Positions 26,843 through 33,835 of a stretch of 64,000 nucleotides of DNA are shown in pieces. Position 1 is the first letter of the stretch, and the number at the start of each line of letters is the position of its first letter. The notes beneath the pieces were generated by a model, which worked only from the letters and a program-made list of their open reading frames with translations, searched no databases and was not told the origin of the DNA. Origin of the DNA: Bradyrhizobium sp. 4. Its GTDB lineage: Bacteria > Pseudomonadota > Alphaproteobacteria > Rhizobiales > Xanthobacteraceae. Where the stretch lies: NCBI RefSeq assembly GCF_023100905.1, contig NZ_CP064686.1, positions 372,001-436,000 on the forward strand, read 5' to 3'. A program made the translations under genes and the position numbers.

Positions 26843-26922
26843 CGTCATTGCGAGCGCAGCGAAGCAATCCAGACTGCCTCTGCGGAAAGATTCTGGATTG
26901 CTTCGCTGCGCTCGCAATGACG
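26843..26922. repeat. Interspersed repeat, family C, with perfect 30-bp arms (copy 1)
   Basis: 26843-26872 and 26893-26922 are exact reverse complements, beginning CGTCATTGCGAGCGCAGCGA, around a 20-base spacer. Other copies lie at 55223, 56684 and 62634. The rest of 26655-26929 holds nothing I can assign. Confidence 0.85.
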
Positions 26923-26929
26923 AGGCGAG

Positions 26930-28270
26930 TCACCCCACCACGATCTCCCCCGCCTCCGCCGCCATGCCCACATGGGGCGGCACCGGCATCGGCACCGTCA
27001 CATAATCCTTCGGCAGATTCACCGGCCGATAATCCGGCTCCACCGCCATCCGCTTCACCACGCTCTCATGCACATGCGCGCCTTCTGGGATGGGGCGCGG
27101 TTCGCAATCGGGGATGTAGAGCCCCATAAGCACCTTGCGCTCCGGCCATTCCTTGTAGGTCGCGCTCTTCGGCAGATACTCCAGCACGCGCCACACCGCC
27201 GTCATCGAATTGTGCAGCTCGCCCGTCTTGCCGGTGTAAGCCGGCGGCACGTATTGGAACGGCGAGTTCGTGCGCTGGATGCCCCAGGCGAGCTGGTTCA
27301 CCGTGCGCGGGTTGAAGTTCAGCCCGGCCTTGGTCGCCTCCTCGATCATCCAGAGCAGCGGATATTTGGACTCGCCGCTCTCGGCTTCCGGATAACCGCC
27401 GCCGACGTCGCAATGCACGCCGGCGAACCACACCTGCAGGATATCCTGCGGCTCCTTCTTCTCGTCGGGCACATAGCGGTTGCGCCAATAATCCTGCGGC
27501 TCCTCATAGGCCTTGAGGCGGAACATGCGGCGCTGCTCGTCGATCGCGATCGCCTGGCGAAAGATGTTGACGCTCGGATTGCGCAGCGTGAAGGCGAGCT
27601 CCTCCAGGCTGAAGACGAGGAAGAAGACGTCGCGCCGCGGCACGATCACGCTCGCCACCGTGTCCCAGACGCCGATGAAGTGGATGGTCGGCCAGCGCGT
27701 CGAGGTGATGCGCGCGAACTGCGCTGCGAGGTCGAACTGGTCTTTCGGCAGCGGCCCCTGTTCGTCGACGGCGATGTCCTTGAGGTCCTCGATATCGTTG
27801 CCGCGCCCGGTGCCGGAATATTGCTTGTAGGCGACGAGGCCACTGCCTGCGAGGTTGGCCTGCTCCGGCGAGATCAGGCCGATCTTGTGGATCAGCCCCG
27901 CCAGCACCCGCACGGTATAGGCGCCGCGCGAAAAGCCGAACAGGTAGATCCTGTCGCCCGGCGCGTAGTGCTGGACCAGGAAGCAATAGGCCGACAGCGT
28001 GTTGTCATCGAGCCCGTAGCCGGTGGCGAGCCCCAGCACCAGATTGACGTTGGCTTTCCAGCGGTGCCACGTCGACGGCTCCGTCACGGTGCCGACCCCG
28101 GGGTCGTAGAACACCAACTGCCGCGGCTTCGTCTTGTCGGTCTTGCGCAGGCAGCGATAGAGCTTCAGGACGTTGGAGATGTTTTCCGAAATCTCGTTGC
28201 CGGTGCCGTCACAGCAGATGACGAGGTTCTTCGGCTCGGATGTGTGGTCGGCGTTGCGCTCGTGATCCAC
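26930..28270 (-). CDS. DUF2235 domain protein (alpha/beta-hydrolase-like)
   Basis: 446 residues. The DUF2235 hallmarks are present: KNLVICCDGTGNEISENISNV near the N-terminus, VFYDPGVGT, and the nucleophile elbow YLFGFSRGAYTVRVLAGLIH (G-F-S-R-G, near residue 115), then FIGVWDTVASV and WFAGVHCDVGGGYPE with likely acid and His residues. The family overlaps with Tle1-type phospholipases secreted by type VI systems, but no VgrG, PAAR or immunity gene is nearby, so a cytoplasmic lipase or esterase role is as likely. Confidence 0.85.
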   Translation of the reverse strand: MDHERNADHTSEPKNLVICCDGTGNEISENISNVLKLYRCLRKTDKTKPRQLVFYDPGVGTVTEPSTWHRWKANVNLVLGLATGYGLDDNTLSAYCFLVQHYAPGDRIYLFGFSRGAYTVRVLAGLIHKIGLISPEQANLAGSGLVAYKQYSGTGRGNDIEDLKDIAVDEQGPLPKDQFDLAAQFARITSTRWPTIHFIGVWDTVASVIVPRRDVFFLVFSLEELAFTLRNPSVNIFRQAIAIDEQRRMFRLKAYEEPQDYWRNRYVPDEKKEPQDILQVWFAGVHCDVGGGYPEAESGESKYPLLWMIEEATKAGLNFNPRTVNQLAWGIQRTNSPFQYVPPAYTGKTGELHNSMTAVWRVLEYLPKSATYKEWPERKVLMGLYIPDCEPRPIPEGAHVHESVVKRMAVEPDYRPVNLPKDYVTVPMPVPPHVGMAAEAGEIVVG

Positions 28271-28339
28271 AGGATGCCCCTCCCGCTGATGCTACCCGGG
28301 CGAGTATAGCGGAAAAGGGTGGGGAGAGGGAGATGGTGG

Positions 28340-28404
28340 TTCTTCCCCTCTCCCCTTGCGGGAGAGGGTGGATCGCCGCGAAGCGGCGAGACGGGTGAGG
28401 GGTC
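28340..28404. repeat. Interspersed repeat, family E (copy 2)
   Basis: CCCCTCTCCCCTTGCGGGAG, GCCGCGAAGCGGCGAGACGG and GTGAGGGGT match one arm of the family E element at 16758. A second, opposite-facing copy starts 43 bases downstream. Confidence 0.7.
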
Positions 28405-28446
28405 TCTCTCCGCGCGCGAATCTCCCGCGTCGGAGCTCCGCGGAGA

Positions 28447-28550
28447 CAGACCCCTCATCCGGCGCCATAGCCGATGCGAAGCATCGGCGTTTTCAAGAAC
28501 GGCGGCCGAAGGCCGCCTATGCCACCTCTCCCACAAGGGGAGAAGGGAAA
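28447..28550. repeat. Interspersed repeat, family E (copy 3, opposite orientation)
   Basis: ACCCCTCATCCGGCGCC and CCACCTCTCCCACAAGGGGA at the ends, with two small hairpins inside (GATGCGAAGCATC and GGCGGCCGAAGGCCGCC). Together with copy 2 it forms a large inverted structure between two minus-strand genes. Confidence 0.7.
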
Positions 28551-28560
28551 ACAGCGCCCG

Positions 28561-28692
28561 CTACTTCTTCTTCTGCCCGATCTCCGGCTGCCAGGCCGCA
28601 TCCTTGCGGCTGGGCGCTGCGGCGCTGGTCTTGATCTTGTCCTTCTTCGGCTTCTTGGTCTCGCGGTTGCTGCGTTGCTGTCCCTTGGCCAT
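28561..28692 (-). CDS. Small highly basic conserved protein (43 residues)
   Basis: Begins MAKGQQRSNRETKKPKKDK and ends in a Lys cluster; about a third of the residues are Lys or Arg and no fold is evident. GGAGGAGAC lies just upstream of the ATG at 28692, strong support for translation. Short proteins opening MAKGQ-RSN-E-KKPK recur across proteobacteria as conserved hypotheticals; a nucleic-acid-binding role is a guess from charge. It is easily missed because of its size. Confidence 0.7.
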   Translation of the reverse strand: MAKGQQRSNRETKKPKKDKIKTSAAAPSRKDAAWQPEIGQKKK

Positions 28693-29050
28693 GACGTCGT
28701 CTCCTCCTGGGTTTCGAGTTCGTCCGCGTGCGAGATCGGCGCTGCAATGGTCGCTGGCGGGCTGTAAGATGCGTCCGCCGAGCCATTGAAGATCGCCGCC
28801 GCGCACACGAGGCGCGAAAGATGCAGCGCAACATCGACGCGCGGCAATTGCGTGAGCTGCGCTGACGTGGTCCAGCGTACGCCCGCGCCATGCCGATTGC
28901 GAGGACTAAAACGCCGCGCGCGAGCGCCGCGATTGCGCCTTAAGTCCCGGCCCGCGCTGACATAATGCTGGCTATTGCCGCGCAAGAAGCGCATGCTTCG
29001 CCACAGCTGGCGTCGGTTCGGGGCCCCTTCTTTGCGAAAGGCAGGCGCGC
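28693..29050. other. Intergenic region without a supported gene
   Basis: 358 bases between divergent genes. Several short frames open on both strands, but none has convincing length, ribosome-binding site or protein-like composition. It presumably contains the two divergent promoters. Confidence 0.5.
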
Positions 29051-29308
29051 ATGACCATCCGCTCGCGGCGAGAAACCATCACCTTCAAGCATCCATTCCA
29101 CATCCGCGGCCTCGATCGCGAATTGCCGGCCGGCGCCTATGAGGTCATCACCGACGAGGAGATGATCGAGGGCCTGTCGTTCGCGTCCTATCGCCGCGTC
29201 GCCACCATGATCACGGTGCCCTCCGAAGGCGTGCGCGGTGCGACGGAGATGCTGTCGATCGGCTCGGTCGACCTGGCGGATGCCCAACGTATCGACGCGA
29301 GTGCCTGA
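29051..29308 (+). CDS. Conserved hypothetical protein (85 residues)
   Basis: MTIRSRRETITFKHPFHIRG opens a soluble, beta-rich looking protein (LPAGAYEVITDEEMIEGLSF, VATMITVPSEG). No family recognised. The next gene's ATG follows its stop after one base, so the two are probably co-translated. Codon use matches surrounding chromosomal genes. GAAAGGCAGG lies upstream of the ATG. Confidence 0.65.
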   Translation: MTIRSRRETITFKHPFHIRGLDRELPAGAYEVITDEEMIEGLSFASYRRVATMITVPSEGVRGATEMLSIGSVDLADAQRIDASA

Positions 29309-29309
29309 A

Positions 29310-29606
29310 ATGACTGACATCCCGGTCGATCTCGACAGCCACCGCGGCATGGCCGCCCAGAAGGCAACCGATCTGCGCCGCGCGCTGGCCGATGTCGAGG
29401 CCCAGGTCAGGGAGCTGCGCGAGCGAGAGGCCGATCTCGAAAACCGCATGATGTCGGTGCCGGCCGCCTCCTGGCCGGAGGCCGCCGTGAAGGCCCGCCA
29501 TCTGCTCAACCTCTATGCCGCGGGCCTGCCCGCCGAGGACACCCGCCACCGCGCGCTGGTGACCGCGCTGTTCGACGATTTCGCAAGGCTCAACGGCGAC
29601 GGCTGA
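29310..29606 (+). CDS. Conserved hypothetical protein with a coiled-coil segment (98 residues)
   Basis: I start it at the ATG at 29310, one base after the preceding stop. Residues about 15-48 (QKATDLRRALADVEAQVREL and the following charged heptads) suggest a coiled coil, followed by a helical C-terminus. No family recognised. It is likely a partner of, or co-expressed with, the 85-residue protein before it. Confidence 0.65.
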   Translation: MTDIPVDLDSHRGMAAQKATDLRRALADVEAQVRELREREADLENRMMSVPAASWPEAAVKARHLLNLYAAGLPAEDTRHRALVTALFDDFARLNGDG

Positions 29607-29623
29607 CGGTAAGCCACTCAGGC

Positions 29624-29669
29624 GTCGTCCCGGCCGAGTGCGCTATTGCGCACGGAGCCGGGACCCATA
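29624..29669. repeat. Interspersed repeat, family D (copy 3)
   Basis: GTCGTCCCGGCCGAGTGCGC, then ATTGCGCACGGAGCCGGGAC; an imperfect version of the 44-bp palindrome at 25836. It separates the 98-residue gene from the DUF1488 gene. Confidence 0.6.
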
Positions 29670-29791
29670 ACCACCGAAGCGCATTGTTGTGCACCCTTGT
29701 GCCACAGCGTGCTTCGATAACGCTGATCCTCGTCCCCCGTGCGCAAGTGCCACAAGGCCGGCACGACGCGCGGACGCAAAAGGAGTACCCC

Positions 29792-30070
29792 ATGACGCTC
29801 ACCACCAGCCGCTTCATCGCTCACGACCAGGACCGCGGCATCGTCCAGTTCTCGATGCAGGACGGCGCGAAGGAAATCGCCTGCGCGATCTCGACCTCCG
29901 CCATGGACGACCTCGAGCGCGGCCCGCGCGCCAGGCCGAGCGAGCGCGAAGAGCAGTTCACCCGCCTGCGCGAGCGCATCGAAGCCTGCACCGGACGCAA
30001 ATATCAGGCGACGGAGTTCGAAGGCACGCCGCCGGGCATTGTGCTGCGGAGCATTGATTTTCGGGGGTAG
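29792..30070 (+). CDS. DUF1488 family protein, full-length copy
   Basis: 92 residues from the ATG at 29792, with AAGGAG upstream. The alternation of short strands (VQFSMQDGAKEIACAISTSAM) and the helix REEQFTRLRERIEACTGRKYQATEFE match small DUF1488 proteins of unknown function. Its last 73 codons are nearly identical at DNA level to those of 30617-30850. It is convergent with the lipoprotein gene. Confidence 0.75.
   Translation: MTLTTSRFIAHDQDRGIVQFSMQDGAKEIACAISTSAMDDLERGPRARPSEREEQFTRLRERIEACTGRKYQATEFEGTPPGIVLRSIDFRG
29852..30070. repeat. Duplicated segment, first copy (pairs with 30632-30850)
   Basis: The two blocks lie exactly 780 bases apart and differ at only a handful of positions, including clusters near 29960, 29989-30003 and 30038-30043. 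The similarity runs through the stop codon. Confidence 0.85.
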
Positions 30071-30085
30071 GGAGAGCGAGGACGC

Positions 30086-30466
30086 CTACTTCGGCGGTTC
30101 CTGGGGTTTGCCCTGGAATTGAATGTTGCACTTCTTTGCGATCGAGGCCTGCTCGACCGCAATCAATTGTCCCTTCATTTGCGCAAGTTCGGCCGCAGCC
30201 TGTTTGTCGCCGCCGACCAGGAACGCCGCGGGCCAGAACACAACGACGGCAACGCCCGTTACGACCTGATCCTTGGTGCGCTGGCTGTCTTGAACGCCGG
30301 AGAGGGTCGCTGCTCTGGTGGATACCGACTGCGCCTCGAGCGCGAGCTGCTGGCAATTGTACTGTTGATATTGCACCGGCGAGACGTAAGCCGCCGAGAT
30401 GTCAGATGAAGACGACGCGCAGCCAGCAAGTGCGGCCGCAAGGACCGCCACGCCCAAATTACGCAT
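30086..30466 (-). CDS. Putative small lipoprotein
   Basis: 126 residues from the ATG at 30466. MRNLGVAVLAAALAGCASSS is a complete lipoprotein signal with lipobox LAGC. The mature part includes YQQYNCQQLALEAQSVSTRA and a hydrophobic VVTGVAVVVFWPAAFLVGG segment that may insert in a membrane, then a helical Gln/Ala-rich end. It resembles small uncharacterised rhizobial lipoproteins; no function can be assigned. It lies between the two DUF1488 copies on the opposite strand. Confidence 0.75.
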   Translation of the reverse strand: MRNLGVAVLAAALAGCASSSSDISAAYVSPVQYQQYNCQQLALEAQSVSTRAATLSGVQDSQRTKDQVVTGVAVVVFWPAAFLVGGDKQAAAELAQMKGQLIAVEQASIAKKCNIQFQGKPQEPPK

Positions 30467-30616
30467 TAGAAGAATCCCCCGGAAAGTTGCACAAAAGCGC
30501 AACCAGTGCGGGAGATCAATAAGACCTTGGCTTAGCTAGTAACACTACGGGGTGGCTCGTTGCGCGGCGGCAACTGTGGATCGACAATTCTGAGTCTTGG
30601 ATCGTCGCCACCTCGC

Positions 30617-30850
30617 ATGAGCGTCCGGTTCTCTCTGCAGGACGGCGCGAAGGAAATCGCCTGCGCGATCTCGACCTCCGCCATGGACGACCTCGAGCGC
30701 GGCCCGCGCGCCAGGCCGAGCGAGCGCGAAGAGCAGTTCATGCGCCTGCGCGAGCGCATCGAAGCCTGCGGGGAACGGAAGTATCAGGCGACGGAGTTCG
30801 AAGGCACGCCGCCGGGGATCGTGCTGCGGAGCATTGATTTTCGGGGGTAG
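30617..30850 (+). CDS. DUF1488 family protein, N-terminally shortened duplicate
   Basis: 77 residues from an ATG at 30617. The first four codons are unique; the rest duplicates the copy at 29792. About 15 N-terminal residues of the full-length protein are missing, and no good ribosome-binding site precedes the ATG, so this may be a decaying duplicate. Its stop codon is the last recognisably native base before the low-GC ABC-3C segment. Confidence 0.6.
   Translation: MSVRFSLQDGAKEIACAISTSAMDDLERGPRARPSEREEQFMRLRERIEACGERKYQATEFEGTPPGIVLRSIDFRG
30632..30850. repeat. Duplicated segment, second copy (pairs with 29852-30070)
   Basis: Near-identical to the first copy; similarity ends immediately after the TAG stop, where AT-richer sequence begins. 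Confidence 0.85.
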
Positions 30851-30942
30851 TGCGGGGGCACCGCGGGAGCGTTGTCGATAGGCCAGCCCAAGGTATCACG
30901 CTTAGTCCCGACCATACGTCAACGCGAGCCGGCTGACCCATG

Positions 30943-31386
30943 CTATTCGTCGTTCTCGTCTTCATCGTTTTCTAACGATGCATGAACCTTGATACGCTTC
31001 TCGATCCACAGCGCTGCAATCGTGGCAAGTGTCCCAGAGGACGTCATGGTCGTCACGATGAGGCCCTTCTGAGTGAGAGAAGGGAAAAGGAAGTCGGACG
31101 CGACTAATATCGCCACTGACCAAAAGAGCATGGTTGTCCCAAACAGTATTAGAACAAAAGCCGCCACCCAACCAAAGCCACGAGCAATACGAGCGAGAGA
31201 AGATCTCCTACGGATCCATGGTTCGCGCTCAATTGGTTCCGCGAAAGACAGGCGATACTCAACAACGTGATGCCGCGATTTATCTTGCGACTTCCATTTT
31301 GCGCCGATGATAGCAGCGGCAATTGTGCCGCTCACACCGACAATGGCGGCCAGCAACGTCGCAGTCGCCGGGTCCACGACTACCAT
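30943..31386 (-). CDS. Predicted membrane protein coupled to the ABC-3C ATPase gene
   Basis: 147 residues from the ATG at 31386, overlapping the ATPase gene's stop by seven bases. It has a helix at about residues 8-28 (TLLAAIVGVSGTIAAAIIGA), a basic cytoplasmic-looking loop (EPIEREPWIRRRSSLARIARG), then two helices (GWVAAFVLILFGTTMLFWSV and TSSGTLATIAALWIE) and a strongly acidic tail rich in Asp, Glu and Asn. No family recognised. It shares low GC and strand with the operon. It may be a membrane effector or anchor for the system, or merely a passenger. Confidence 0.7.
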   Translation of the reverse strand: MVVVDPATATLLAAIVGVSGTIAAAIIGAKWKSQDKSRHHVVEYRLSFAEPIEREPWIRRRSSLARIARGFGWVAAFVLILFGTTMLFWSVAILVASDFLFPSLTQKGLIVTTMTSSGTLATIAALWIEKRIKVHASLENDEDENDE

Positions 31387-33329
31387 TCGAGAGGTACAAG
31401 TGCGCGGCCGCGCCATTCTTCTGTAAGCCCCACGCCTGGAAGATCACCCCAAACTTCTTCGTCGGCGTGATCCAAGACAATGATTTGAAGGCGGCCCCCA
31501 GCTGCTTCGGTCTCCCGCCCCAGTAGTGCGAACACTTTGCGAACTGCGACTACGTCTTGATCTCGTAGTGCAAACTCGTCACGGCTATCGTCGCTTGCAA
31601 CTCGCTTCGGAAAGTAAACTTGGCTCGGCTGGTCATAGATCAATAGTCCGGGCACAAAATGCCGCGGCTCTGCAAGAAAGTACTTCTGTAGGGCTAGCGT
31701 CAGGCTTACGTGGTAGGCAAGCCAATTGGCTCCGCTGCCGATCTCCCAAAGATAGTCTTCTCTGCTCCCACGAAGTACTTTTACAGTTAGGTCGGGGACG
31801 ATCAATCTAACAGGCGAATCGGGCCATTCCGCATCAAGTTGGGGAACATATTGGCCAATGATCCTCTCAATTCTTGTGAGAGCATTTCTCAATTTTCGGC
31901 TTATTTCGGCTTCTGAGACGATCTTTTCAAGCTCGTCAATTTGAGCCCGAAGCCTTGAAATCTCATTTCTTAGATCGGAAGATTGGTCAGCTCTGTCGTA
32001 TAGCTGCAGTGCTTGCTCAAGCCTTCCAAGAAAGCGTTCAATTCGGTCGAAATGGTCGGCAACCTCTTGTGCTGCCTTCGAGTCGCGTTCTAGCGCGGAA
32101 ATCTCATTTCGGACTTCGTTGAGACGGTTCAACACGGTCTCTGTTGCTCCTCGTTGGCGAAACGTCTCTTTGTCGATCGTGCCAGATACGCTAGGAAGCG
32201 ATCTCAATCTCACGTCGAGTGCGTCCAAATTGTCGCACAATCTCAGCAGTTGTTCTCTGTCGCCGGCGGCAAGTGTCGTAACGGCATCGTGGGAGTCGGT
32301 GGTGACTAAACTACGAAGCCATTTTGCTAGAGCGAGCCTATCACGTTGGATGTGTATCGAGTCGCCATAAGCCTCGCTACTTTCTAGCAGCCGGCGCAGT
32401 TCGTTAAGGCGCTGTCGGTGTTCGCCGAGTTGTTGCGCCAATTCGCTGTCTTCTTTGCGCAGGCTCTCAAGTCGGGTAAGGGTGACGTCAATTCCGGCGA
32501 GCGATGGCCTTGCGTGCTGAGAATTCCCGGCAACAACTTGCCGAAGCAAGTCCACCACACTCGGCCAATCAGGCGGAATGATTTGTTCAGGGGAAAGTAA
32601 TCCGAGTTCGATTGCCTGCCTTAGCCATCCTTGAGCTTCCAGTTGCCAAGCAGAACTTGCTGCAGACACGGCTCGCAACTCCGCCTCTTTACGCCGTAGA
32701 ATGCGGTACAATCGATCCAGTTCAAAGCGCGCCTGAAGAACAGCCGCAGTGACGGCGCCGAGGATGTACGGAAATATGGTCTTCAACTTTTCTCTATGCT
32801 CGGTAGTGTCTGCTTTAAAGAACATCACGTCCGGGTTCGCAATGATGTTTTGTGGCTGAAACGTGAAGGCCATTAAGTCACGAAAACCTGGGCGTGACTT
32901 AAATCTGTTCTCTGTGTTTGGCTCGAATTCTAGATTTGTGAGGCCAGCCAATCGATTTAGTTCTTGCTTCACGAAGTCTAGGTTCGCATTCTTCTCTGCT
33001 ATGCGTTCAGGAATCTCGACATCGCCTCCTTCAAGGAAGAACATATCTCCCGTGGTTTGCTGATCTCCGGGCTCGCGTCTAGCGAGGAGCTTTAGGCCTT
33101 CGACAGTTTCAATCAGAATTCCAAACCAACCGCATTTTTCTCGAATGACTCCAACTGGAATTGCACATTTGTCAGCGCCCAAGCAGTAGTCGATGATTGG
33201 GATAACGGCTGACTTCCCTGTCTTGGAAGAGCCGCTGATTACGTTTACGGATCCCCTCTTGAATTCAAGCACTCTTGGTGAAGTGTTCGCTCGCGGCCAG
33301 AGAATGAGTTTCAGAATTTGGAAATACAT
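31380..33329 (-). CDS. DUF3732 SMC/ABC-type ATPase (ABC-3C system ATPase)
   Basis: 649 residues from the ATG at 33329, which overlaps the upstream stop (TGATG). Walker A GSSKTGKS is at 33-40. A long charged helical middle, about 195-490, contains heptads typical of coiled-coil arms. The C-terminal half-site has a degenerate signature (GSGANWLAYH, about 531-540), Walker B LLIYDQPSQ (about 562-570, with Gln where most ABC proteins have catalytic Glu) and a switch IIVLDHAD near 616-623. DQPSQVYFP is a feature I associate with DUF3732. Such ATPases power ABC-three-component conflict systems, probably sensing DNA or another invader cue. GC is visibly low. Confidence 0.88.
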   Translation of the reverse strand: MYFQILKLILWPRANTSPRVLEFKRGSVNVISGSSKTGKSAVIPIIDYCLGADKCAIPVGVIREKCGWFGILIETVEGLKLLARREPGDQQTTGDMFFLEGGDVEIPERIAEKNANLDFVKQELNRLAGLTNLEFEPNTENRFKSRPGFRDLMAFTFQPQNIIANPDVMFFKADTTEHREKLKTIFPYILGAVTAAVLQARFELDRLYRILRRKEAELRAVSAASSAWQLEAQGWLRQAIELGLLSPEQIIPPDWPSVVDLLRQVVAGNSQHARPSLAGIDVTLTRLESLRKEDSELAQQLGEHRQRLNELRRLLESSEAYGDSIHIQRDRLALAKWLRSLVTTDSHDAVTTLAAGDREQLLRLCDNLDALDVRLRSLPSVSGTIDKETFRQRGATETVLNRLNEVRNEISALERDSKAAQEVADHFDRIERFLGRLEQALQLYDRADQSSDLRNEISRLRAQIDELEKIVSEAEISRKLRNALTRIERIIGQYVPQLDAEWPDSPVRLIVPDLTVKVLRGSREDYLWEIGSGANWLAYHVSLTLALQKYFLAEPRHFVPGLLIYDQPSQVYFPKRVASDDSRDEFALRDQDVVAVRKVFALLGRETEAAGGRLQIIVLDHADEEVWGDLPGVGLTEEWRGRALVPLEW

Positions 33330-33829
33330 CAGAATTGCACCACCAAAATGGAAGCTACCTGCTGAAAGCTGAGCTGTGAGAACCAAAAGCCGAGTTTATC
33401 GGCACCGTTAGTGAGCGCTTTGATTCGTTCCGGGATAGCTGGTTTTCCCTTCGACGAATCTGGTGTGTTGGCGCGAATCGTGACGTTCTCATAATCGAGA
33501 GTCAGAAGACGTTGATTTATTCCTAGTCCAATAGATTGGAATGTTAGGGGCCGAAGCGCGAGGGCCCGTTCATGGATCGCCAAAAGATTTTCTCGCTCCT
33601 TTCCTAGCTTTCCCGCAAACAGGGCCAAGCCCGATGTTTTATATGTCGAGCTGATAACCTCTAGCGTGGGCCGGTGAAGTAGAAGCGGCAGCACAAGAAA
33701 TGATAGCGGCAATAGAGGAGCGCGGCCGTCCTCAGATTGGTATCCGAGTCCAAACCGCCATAGTACAAAAGCGCCCAGCGCGGGATTTTGAACTATTTCG
33801 ATTTCGCTTAGCGGCCGATGGTCTGGCAC
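33329..33829 (-). CDS. ABC-3C system middle component
   Basis: 166 residues from a GTG at 33829, with GAGGAG nine bases upstream. The opening EIEIVQNPALGAFVLWRFG and the following LPLSFLVLPLLLHRPTLEVI are the pattern I associate with the small middle component of ABC-three-component systems, which bridges ATPase and effector. The remainder is helical (KERENLLAIHERALALRPLTF), with no catalytic motif. It sits six bases after the effector gene and its stop overlaps the ATPase start, so all three are made together. The assignment rests on both sequence and position. Confidence 0.82.
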   Translation of the reverse strand: MPDHRPLSEIEIVQNPALGAFVLWRFGLGYQSEDGRAPLLPLSFLVLPLLLHRPTLEVISSTYKTSGLALFAGKLGKERENLLAIHERALALRPLTFQSIGLGINQRLLTLDYENVTIRANTPDSSKGKPAIPERIKALTNGADKLGFWFSQLSFQQVASILVVQF

Positions 33830-33835
33830 ACCGAA

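Noticed and set aside
26930..28270. DUF2235 protein as a type VI secretion effector
   Set aside because: No VgrG, PAAR, Hcp or immunity-like gene is nearby; family membership alone is not enough.
28455..28994. 179-residue minus-strand frame upstream of the 43-residue protein
   Set aside because: It runs through repeat sequence, has no good start and shows no recognisable domain.
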